Shown one piece after another: positions 57,406 to 64,000 of a stretch of 64,000 nt of DNA (positions are counted from its first letter, which is position 1; each line of letters begins with the position of its first letter). The stretch comes from Aureimonas sp. AU12 (GTDB lineage Bacteria; Pseudomonadota; Alphaproteobacteria; Rhizobiales; Rhizobiaceae), in contig NZ_BBWH01000039.1 in NCBI RefSeq assembly GCF_001463705.1, positions 16,453 through 80,452 of the forward strand. Reading direction: 5' to 3'. The position numbers were made by a program, and so were the translations under genes. A model generated the notes under the pieces. That model saw nothing but the letters and a program-made list of their open reading frames with translations. It ran no database searches and had not been told where the DNA came from.

Positions 57406-60400
57406 ATGCCGATCCTCGCAGCTCTTCATCACGTCACCCATTATCGCTACGATCGCCCGGTGACGTTGGGGCCGCAGACCATCCGACTCCGGCCGGCGCC
57501 CCATTCGCGCACCCGGACGCCGTCCTATTCGCTGAAGATCCTGCCCGAGAACCACTTCATCAACTGGCAGCAGGATCCGTTCGGCAACTGGCTGGCGCGA
57601 ATCATCTTCCCCGAAAAGGCGACCGAACTCCGCATCGAGGTAGATCTTCTCGCCGACATGACGGTCTACAATCCGTTCGACTTCTTCACCGAGGAATATG
57701 CGGAGAGCTTTCCGTTCCAGTATTCGGAAGAGTTGAAAGGGGACCTCAAGCCCTATCTCGCCACCGAGCCGGCCGGTCCGGCGCTGCAGGCGTTCCTCGC
57801 CTCGGTCGACCTGACGCCGACCCGCACGATCGACTTCCTCGTCGGCCTCAACCGCAAGGTCGAGCAGAAGGTCGACTACCTCATCCGCATGGAGCCGGGC
57901 GTCCAGACGCCGGACGAGACGCTCGACAAGCATTCCGGCTCGTGCCGCGATTCGTCCTGGCTGCTCGTCCAGGCGCTGCGCCATCTCGGTCTCGCCGCCC
58001 GCTTCGTCTCGGGTTACCTGATCCAGCTGAAGCCCGATCTCGTGGCGCTCGACGGCCCGGCCGGCACCACCGTCGATTTCTGCGACCTCCATGCCTGGGT
58101 CGAGGTCTACGTGCCCGGTGCCGGCTGGATCGGCTTCGACCCGACCTCCGGCCTGATGACCGGCGAGAGCCACGTGCCGCTGGCCGCCACGCCGCACTAC
58201 CGCTCGGCCGCGCCGATCGCCGGCGGCGTCGACTTCGCGGAGGTGACGTTCGAGTTCGAGATGGAGGTGCAGCGCGTCGCCGAGGCGCCGCGCGTCTCCT
58301 ATCCGTTCTCGGAAGAGAGCTGGCAGGCGCTCGACGCGCTCGGCGAACGGGTGGACGCCGACCTCGTGGCGATGGACGTGCGCCTGACGATGGGCGGAGA
58401 GCCGACCTTCGTCTCGATCGACGATTTCGAGGCGGCCGAGTGGAACGCCGACGCCACCGGCCCGGCCAAGCGTGGCCTCGCCGACGATCTCCTGCGCCGG
58501 CTGCAGGCGCGCTTCGCGCCCGGCGGCTTCCTCCATCACGGCCAGGGCAAGTGGTATCCGGGCGAAACCCTGCCGCGCTGGACCTATTCGATCTACTGGC
58601 GCAAGGACGGCCAGCCGATCTGGCGCAACCCGAAGCTCGTGGCCGGCGAGACCGAGGCCAAGGACGCCACGATCGACGACGCGCAGAAGGTGCTGGAGGA
58701 CGTCGCGCGCCATCTCGGCGTCGATCCCGCCCATGCGCTGCCCGCCTTCGAGGATCCGTCCTACTGGCTGGCGCGCGAGGCCAAGCTTCCCGCCAATGTC
58801 GAGGCCACCGATTCCAAGCTGGAGGACCCGGAGGAGCGCGCGCGCCTCGCCCGCGTCTTCGACCGGGGCCTCGGCAATCCCGTCGGCATCGTCCTGCCGG
58901 TGCAGCCCTGGCAGGCGCAGGGGGTCAAGTGGATCTCCGAGCGCTGGCAGGCGCGGCGCGGCTCGCTGTTCCTGACGCCGGGCGACAGCGCTCTCGGCTA
59001 TCGCCTGCCGCTGGCCTCGCTCGACCACCTGCCGCCGGCGCGCTACCCCTACACCCATCCCGCCGACCCGATGCAGCCCTTCCCGCCGCTGCCCGAACCC
59101 GCCGCGCTTTCGCAGCCGCAGCGCCGCATCGAGGCTTTCGGGGCCGAGACCTGGAGCCCGCCGGCGGCCGGGCCGGAGACCGAGATCCTTGGCCATGTCC
59201 GCACCGCGCTCGCGATCGAGCCTCGCGACGGCGTGCTGCATGTCTTCATGCCGCCGGTGGAGACGGCGGAGGCCTATCTCGACCTTCTCGCCGGCGTCGA
59301 GGAGGCCGCCGAGGCGCGCCAGCTGCCGGTGCGCATCGAGGGCTATCCGCCGCCGTTCGACCCGCGCCTCAACGTCGTGCGTGTAGCGCCCGATCCCGGC
59401 GTCATCGAGGTCAACGTCCATCCCGCCTCGTCCTGGCGCGAGGCGGTGGACATCACCAGCACGGTCTACGACGAGGCGAGGGCGTCGCGGCTCGGCACCG
59501 ACAAGTTCATGATCGACGGCAAGCACGCGGGAACCGGTGGCGGCAATCATGTCGTGGTCGGCGGCGCGACGCCGTCCGACTCGCCGTTCCTGCGCCGGCC
59601 CGACCTCCTGAAGTCGCTCGTTCTCTACTGGCAGCGCCACCCCTCGCTGTCCTATCTCTTCTCGGGCCTGTTCATCGGCCCGACGAGCCAGGCGCCGCGC
59701 ATCGACGAGGCCCGCCACGACCAGCTCTACGAGCTGGAGATCGCCATGGCTCAGGTGCCCAAGCCCGGCGATGGCACCGCGCCGCCGCCCTGGCTGGTGG
59801 ACCGGCTGTTCCGCAACCTCCTCGTCGACGTCACGGGCAACACCCACCGCTCCGAGATCTGCATCGACAAGCTCTACTCGCCGGACGGGCCGACGGGCCG
59901 CCTCGGCCTTGTCGAGTTCCGCGGCTTCGAGATGCCGCCCGAGGCGCGCATGTCGCTCGCCCAGCAGCTTCTCATTCGCACGCTCATCGCCAAGTTCTGG
60001 CGCGAGCCCGAGGAGGGCCGCTTCGTGCGCTGGGGCACGACGCTGCACGACCGCTTTATGCTGCAGGCCTTCGTCTGGGAGGATTTCCTCACCGTCCTCG
60101 CCGATCTCGGCCGGGCCGGTTATCCTGTGCGGCCGGAATGGTTCGTGGCGCAGGCAGAGTTCCGCTTCCCCTTCTGCGGCGAGATCACCCGCGAGGGCGT
60201 CAAGCTCGAGATCCGGCAGGCGCTGGAGCCCTGGCACGTGATGGGCGAGACCGGCGCCATCGGCGGCACCGTGCGCTTCGTCGACAGTTCGGTGGAGCGC
60301 CTGCAGGCCAAGATCTCCGGCTACGATCCCGGCCGCCATCTCGTCACCTGCAACGGCCGCGTCGTGCCGCTCAGCGCGACGTCGGTGGCAGGCGAGGCGG

Positions 60401-60720
60401 TGGGCGGCGTGCGTTTCAAGGCGTGGCAGCCGGCCTCGGGCCTCCACCCGACGATCCCCGTCCATGCACCGCTGACCTTCGACATCTACGACAAGTGGTC
60501 GGGGCGCTCGATCGGCGGCTGCACCTATCATGTCGCCCATCCGGGCGGGCGCAACTACGACACGTTCCCGGTCAATTCGAACGAGGCCGAGGCGCGTCGC
60601 CTCGCCCGGTTCGAGGCGCTCGGCCACACGCCCGGCCGCACGCAGCCGGTGCAGGAGATCCCCGATCCCTCCTTCCCGATGACCCTCGACCTGAGGCGGC
60701 CGCCCTTCCTTGCGCTCTGA
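57406..60720 (+). CDS. transglutaminase-like protein with DUF2126 domain
   Basis: A 1104-residue protein. The N-terminal module is a transglutaminase-like fold ([20 protein letters not shown]) with catalytic C180 ([12 protein letters not shown]), H229 ([12 protein letters not shown]) and D245 ([10 protein letters not shown]). From about residue 300 the DUF2126 region follows: [40 protein letters not shown], and [20 protein letters not shown], then [21 protein letters not shown]2126 has been suggested to be a ligase of the glutamine-synthetase-like kind; I recall this rather than can show it. ATG 57406 begins [15 protein letters not shown]. It starts the divergent operon. Confidence 0.9.
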   Translation: MPILAALHHVTHYRYDRPVTLGPQTIRLRPAPHSRTRTPSYSLKILPENHFINWQQDPFGNWLARIIFPEKATELRIEVDLLADMTVYNPFDFFTEEYAESFPFQYSEELKGDLKPYLATEPAGPALQAFLASVDLTPTRTIDFLVGLNRKVEQKVDYLIRMEPGVQTPDETLDKHSGSCRDSSWLLVQALRHLGLAARFVSGYLIQLKPDLVALDGPAGTTVDFCDLHAWVEVYVPGAGWIGFDPTSGLMTGESHVPLAATPHYRSAAPIAGGVDFAEVTFEFEMEVQRVAEAPRVSYPFSEESWQALDALGERVDADLVAMDVRLTMGGEPTFVSIDDFEAAEWNADATGPAKRGLADDLLRRLQARFAPGGFLHHGQGKWYPGETLPRWTYSIYWRKDGQPIWRNPKLVAGETEAKDATIDDAQKVLEDVARHLGVDPAHALPAFEDPSYWLAREAKLPANVEATDSKLEDPEERARLARVFDRGLGNPVGIVLPVQPWQAQGVKWISERWQARRGSLFLTPGDSALGYRLPLASLDHLPPARYPYTHPADPMQPFPPLPEPAALSQPQRRIEAFGAETWSPPAAGPETEILGHVRTALAIEPRDGVLHVFMPPVETAEAYLDLLAGVEEAAEARQLPVRIEGYPPPFDPRLNVVRVAPDPGVIEVNVHPASSWREAVDITSTVYDEARASRLGTDKFMIDGKHAGTGGGNHVVVGGATPSDSPFLRRPDLLKSLVLYWQRHPSLSYLFSGLFIGPTSQAPRIDEARHDQLYELEIAMAQVPKPGDGTAPPPWLVDRLFRNLLVDVTGNTHRSEICIDKLYSPDGPTGRLGLVEFRGFEMPPEARMSLAQQLLIRTLIAKFWREPEEGRFVRWGTTLHDRFMLQAFVWEDFLTVLADLGRAGYPVRPEWFVAQAEFRFPFCGEITREGVKLEIRQALEPWHVMGETGAIGGTVRFVDSSVERLQAKISGYDPGRHLVTCNGRVVPLSATSVAGEAVGGVRFKAWQPASGLHPTIPVHAPLTFDIYDKWSGRSIGGCTYHVAHPGGRNYDTFPVNSNEAEARRLARFEALGHTPGRTQPVQEIPDPSFPMTLDLRRPPFLAL

Positions 60721-60724
60721 CCCG

Positions 60725-63166
60725 ATGCCCGCCGCAGTCCCTGGATCCGCCACGGCCCAACCCGCTCCCGCCGGTTCCGCTTCGGCCTCGCTTCTGTCCC
60801 TTTATCGCCCGGACAGCGGCAGGGCCGGCGCCGGCTTCGACGAGATGCAGGCGGACGACGGGTCGGTGCGCTCGCACTACCGACGCTTCATGGAAGCGCT
60901 CGAGGGGCTCAGCCCGGCGGAGCGCGAGATGCGCTTCGGCAAGGCCGAACAATATCTGCGCGAGGCCGGCGTCTTCTATCGCGCCGGCCTCGATGGGCGC
61001 GAGCGGCTCTGGCCGCTCGCCTTCCCGCCGCTGGTGATCGAGGCCGGCGAATGGCGCGCGCTCGAAGCGGGCCTTCGCCAGCGCGCCGACTATCTCGAAC
61101 GCCTGCTCGGCGATCTCTATGGCGAGCGCCGGCTCGTGCGCGACGGCGTGCTGCCGGGCTGGCTGCTCGGCGCCAATCCCGAATTCCTGCGCCCGCTCGC
61201 CGATCAGGCCGCCAGCGGTCGCCCGCTCCTGCGCTTCGTCGCGGTGGATCTCGGACGCGGCCCCGACGGGCAGTGGCGGGTGCTCGCCGACCGCACGCAG
61301 GCGCCCTCCGGCGCCGGCTTCGCCCTGGAAAACCGCGTCGCCACCGCCCGCGCCTTTCCCGATCTCGCCAAGGCGCTGCAGGTCCGCCGCCTCGCCGGCT
61401 TCTTCGGCCGTTTCCGCGAGACCCTCAATTCCCTCAATGGCACCGGCGGTGCGCGCGTCGGCCTGCTGACGCCCGGCCCCCTCAACGAAACTTATTTCGA
61501 GCACTCCTACCTCGCCCGCTATCTCGGCTTCCACCTGCTGGAAGGCGGCGACCTCGTGGTCCACGACGACGAGGCGAAGATCCGCACGGTGGACGGGCTG
61601 CGCTCGGTGCGCGTCCTCTGGCGGCGCCTCGACGCCGACTATGCCGATCCGCTGGAGCTCTATTCGCGCTCTCGCATCGGCACGCCCGGCCTCGTGCGCG
61701 CCATCCGCGCCGGCTCGCTCGATCTCGTCAACGCGCTGGGTTCGGGCATCCTCGAAACCCCGGCTTTCGCCGCCTACGAGGACGCGATGGCCGAGGCGCT
61801 GACCGGCGGACCACTGCGCCTTCGCGCCGTCGAGACGCGCTGGGGCGCGGGATCGTCGGACAACGACATTGCGCAGGCCCCGGACTGGCGCTTCGCGCCG
61901 TCGCTGCCGCTGCCCTCCAGCCCGCGCGCGGTGCCGGATGCTGAGACCCTGCGGCAGGCCTTCGCGGCGCGCAGTGCCGACGTCGTGGCGATCCGCCAAC
62001 TGGCGCTCTCCACCGTGCCGGTCTTTGCCGACGACCGGCTGGAGCCGCGTCCGGTGACGATGCGCGTCTTCCTCGCCCGCGGCGAAGGCGGTTGGGACGT
62101 GATGCCCGGCGGGTTCGCGCGCACCGCCGACGGCCCGCGCGGCGACACGATGGCGATCGCCGCGGGCGGGCGCACGATCGACGTCTGGGTCTCGGGCGAA
62201 CGCGAGGAGGCGCCGGTGACGCTGCTCGGCGCGCCCGCCGGCCCGCATTTCCTGCGCCGCCTGCCCGGCTCGCTGCCCTCGCGCGCCGCCGACAACCTGT
62301 TCTGGCTCGGCCGCTACGCCGAGCGCACGGAGGCGGCCGCGCGGCTCTGGCGTTCCGCAATCGAGCGCGCCGGGACGCAGGAAGAACCCTCGCCGATCGA
62401 TCTGGCCCGCACGGCGCTTCTGGCGCAGTCGGGCGTCGGCAGCGCCAAGGCGGGAGAGACCGTCGACACGGCGGCGGGCCTTCGCGATCTCGCCGCCACC
62501 GCCTTCGGCATCGCCTCGCGCATTCGCGACCGGTTTTCGCCGGACGGCTGGCGCGTGCTCGCCGAGATCGTCGCGCTGCTCGACGAGGCGATCGCCGCGC
62601 CGGTGGACCGCGACGACGCGGTGCTGGCCAGCCGGGTCCTGACGCGTCTCGCCGGCTTCTCCGGCCTCGTCCACGAGAACATGTACCAGTTTTCCGGCTG
62701 GCGTTTCCTCGAATGCGGACGCCGCCTCGAGCGGGCGATGGCCACCGCCAACGCCGCCGCGGCCTTCCTGGAAGCGGCCGGCGACGGCGTCTACGAGGCG
62801 CTCCTCGACTTCACGGACAGCCGCATCACCTATCGCCGCCGCTTTTCGGTCGAGCTCAGCCCGGAAACGGTGGTGGACCTCGCCATCCTCGATCCGCTCA
62901 ACCCGCGCTCGCTCACCTACCAGATCACCGCCATGCGCGGCGTCATCGCCACGCTACCCGGAAATCTCGCGGGCGAGAGCCTCGACAAGGCGTCGCGGCG
63001 CGCCGCGCGGCTTCTCGTGCGGGTCCAGACCGCCGATCCCGGCGAGGTCGATGCGGCCTTCCTCACCCGGATCGCGCGCGACACCTGCGACATTTCCGAT
63101 CTCCTGACGGAGCGCTACTTCGCGGTCGGGCCGCAAGGCGAGATCGAGCGCTTCGGGGCCGAATGA
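60725..63166 (+). CDS. circularly permuted ATP-grasp protein fused to an alpha-E domain
   Basis: An 813-residue fusion. Residues about 45-470 match the circularly permuted type 2 ATP-grasp family (RAGLDGRERLWPLAFPPLVI, LRPLADQAASGRPLLRFVAV, DLVVHDDEAKIRTVDGLRSV, DLVNALGSGILETPAFAAYE). From about 517 comes an alpha-E helical domain (SRAADNLFWLGRYAERTEAA ... SLTYQITAMRGVIATLPG). In many genomes these are two adjacent genes; here they are one frame. ATG 60725 follows the upstream stop by four nucleotides. The ATP-grasp part should ligate a carboxylate to an amine; the substrate is unknown. Confidence 0.92.
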   Translation: MPAAVPGSATAQPAPAGSASASLLSLYRPDSGRAGAGFDEMQADDGSVRSHYRRFMEALEGLSPAEREMRFGKAEQYLREAGVFYRAGLDGRERLWPLAFPPLVIEAGEWRALEAGLRQRADYLERLLGDLYGERRLVRDGVLPGWLLGANPEFLRPLADQAASGRPLLRFVAVDLGRGPDGQWRVLADRTQAPSGAGFALENRVATARAFPDLAKALQVRRLAGFFGRFRETLNSLNGTGGARVGLLTPGPLNETYFEHSYLARYLGFHLLEGGDLVVHDDEAKIRTVDGLRSVRVLWRRLDADYADPLELYSRSRIGTPGLVRAIRAGSLDLVNALGSGILETPAFAAYEDAMAEALTGGPLRLRAVETRWGAGSSDNDIAQAPDWRFAPSLPLPSSPRAVPDAETLRQAFAARSADVVAIRQLALSTVPVFADDRLEPRPVTMRVFLARGEGGWDVMPGGFARTADGPRGDTMAIAAGGRTIDVWVSGEREEAPVTLLGAPAGPHFLRRLPGSLPSRAADNLFWLGRYAERTEAAARLWRSAIERAGTQEEPSPIDLARTALLAQSGVGSAKAGETVDTAAGLRDLAATAFGIASRIRDRFSPDGWRVLAEIVALLDEAIAAPVDRDDAVLASRVLTRLAGFSGLVHENMYQFSGWRFLECGRRLERAMATANAAAAFLEAAGDGVYEALLDFTDSRITYRRRFSVELSPETVVDLAILDPLNPRSLTYQITAMRGVIATLPGNLAGESLDKASRRAARLLVRVQTADPGEVDAAFLTRIARDTCDISDLLTERYFAVGPQGEIERFGAE

Positions 63167-63170
63167 CACG

Positions 63171-64000
63171 ATGACCCGCTACGACATCCGCCTGAAGATC
63201 GGCTACCACTATCCCGGCCTCGTGAAGGACGCGCGCCACATCCTGCGCGTCTCGCCGCGCTGGGATCGCGGACAGACCGTCGAGCGCATCAGCCTCGAGA
63301 TCGGTCCGGCGCCGTCCGAGATCGCCGACGACACCGACTTCTTCGGCAATGCCTGCGACCATCTCATCATCCACCAGCCGCATGACGAGTTGGCGATCGA
63401 GCTGAAGGTGCGCGTCGGCGTCGAGCGCCCCGCGCCGGACCTCGACGCCGGCTCGAGCGTCGCCGACACGCGACGTCTCGCGCTGGCGTCGCGCGATCCC
63501 GGCGGCGAGAGCCCGATCCATTTCCTCGGCGCCGGACGGCTCGTCGCGCCCTCCCCCGAGGTCGCCCGCTATCTCGGCGAGACGCTGGATCCGGCCATGC
63601 CGGTCGCCGCGGCGATGCTGGCGCTCTCCCGCCGCATCAAGTCCGAGTTCAAGTTCCAGTCTGGCGTCTCCACCATCACCACGAGCGTCGCCGAGACCTT
63701 CGCCAGCCGGCGCGGCGTCTGCCAGGACTTCTCGCACATGATGATCGCCGGCCTTCGCGCCGCGGGCCTTCCCGCCGCCTATGCCAGCGGCTTCCTGCGC
63801 ACCGAGCCGCCGCCCGGCCGACCCCGGCTGGAAGGGGCGGACGCCATGCACGCCTGGGTCGAGGTCTGGACGGGGCCCGACAGCGGCTGGATGGGCTTCG
63901 ATCCGACGAACGGGTGCCTTGCCAGCGAGGACCACGTCCTCGTGGCGGTCGGGCGCGACTATGCCGACGTTGCCCCGATCGACGGCGTCCTCATCACCTC
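63171..64000 (+). CDS. transglutaminase-family protein, C-terminus outside the window
   Basis: The frame opens at ATG 63171, four nucleotides after the previous stop, and runs to the window edge (276 codons visible). It reads MTRYDIRLKIGYHYPGLVKD and continues with the transglutaminase N-domain. The catalytic set is C184 (RRGVCQDFSHMM), H227 (AMHAWVEVWTGPD) and D244 (MGFDPTNGCL), followed by GRDYADVAPIDG. This is the family that accompanies alpha-E/ATP-grasp genes. It is distinct from the N-terminal transglutaminase of the DUF2126 protein, making two such domains in one operon. Confidence 0.9.
   Translation, partial: MTRYDIRLKIGYHYPGLVKDARHILRVSPRWDRGQTVERISLEIGPAPSEIADDTDFFGNACDHLIIHQPHDELAIELKVRVGVERPAPDLDAGSSVADTRRLALASRDPGGESPIHFLGAGRLVAPSPEVARYLGETLDPAMPVAAAMLALSRRIKSEFKFQSGVSTITTSVAETFASRRGVCQDFSHMMIAGLRAAGLPAAYASGFLRTEPPPGRPRLEGADAMHAWVEVWTGPDSGWMGFDPTNGCLASEDHVLVAVGRDYADVAPIDGVLIT

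Noticed and set aside
57307..60753. A 1148-codon open frame antisense to the transglutaminase-DUF2126 gene
   Set aside because: Arg/Leu/Gly/Val-rich sequence without any motif; the plus-strand gene has intact catalytic residues.

Overview
The window is a GC-rich alphaproteobacterial chromosome segment. Several features point to the order Hyphomicrobiales (Rhizobiales): an RpoH2-type heat-shock sigma factor, a CarD/CdnL RNA-polymerase-binding protein, a polyhydroxybutyrate (PHB) set with its repressor PhaR, a cysteine-free L32 followed by mtgA, a TonB/ExbBD locus with a possible RirA-type iron box, and short EcfG-type promoter motifs. The family cannot be fixed by eye; an Aurantimonadaceae-like organism is a low-confidence guess. 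No rRNA, tRNA, CRISPR array, insertion sequence or prophage was recognised. Genes are tightly packed and almost all look intact.

Layout. 0-2.3 kb: pentose-phosphate genes (start of 6-phosphogluconate dehydrogenase, tkt). 2.6-5.2 kb: exbB-exbD-tonB. 5.3-6.6 kb: a SAF-domain dehydrogenase of the COG4091 type. 6.8-13.4 kb: an OmpR-type regulator, a histidine kinase fused to a periplasmic binding protein, and the tripartite tricarboxylate transporter tctCBA. 13.5-17.8 kb: a 59-residue protein, an AI-2E-family permease with a long soluble tail, and an M48 lipoprotein protease. 17.9-25.5 kb (all minus strand): rpoH2, carD, fdxA, an S4 RNA-binding protein, a large Suv3-like helicase and two PepSY-like periplasmic proteins. 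25.7-28.7 kb: phbB, phbA, divergent phaR. 28.8-34.3 kb: rpmF, mtgA, ispA, a RES/Xre toxin-antitoxin pair, a lytic transglycosylase and ispG. 34.5-38.0 kb: two 52-residue DUF3309-type membrane proteins, a DeoR regulator with an MFS permease, and a formate/nitrite channel. 38.2-42.0 kb: pyruvate carboxylase and a divergent ribbon-helix-helix protein with a palindromic operator candidate. 42.1-46.6 kb: pseudoazurin, a GMC dehydrogenase with its Tat-targeted small subunit, a glyoxalase-fold protein and a DMT permease. 46.6-47.4 kb: non-coding, with a REPIN-like inverted repeat. 47.4-55.8 kb: a Gfo/Idh oxidoreductase and ThuA pair, then an overlapping treZ-malQ-treY operon making trehalose from malto-oligosaccharides. 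56.1-64 kb: a zinc-ribbon metallopeptidase divergent from a transglutaminase/DUF2126 protein, a circularly permuted ATP-grasp fused to an alpha-E domain, and a second transglutaminase that runs off the window.

The most interesting parts are the last cluster (a peptide-ligation/protease-type system whose substrate is not known to me), the kinase-binding-protein fusion upstream of tctCBA with a tandem TGACAGGT repeat between them, the dehydrogenase-pseudoazurin cluster lacking an obvious cytochrome subunit, and several EcfG-like promoter motifs placed just upstream of rpoH2, a DUF3309 gene and the PepSY genes, which suggest a general-stress regulon. Promoter, operator and terminator calls are by-eye pattern matches and are marked as inference.
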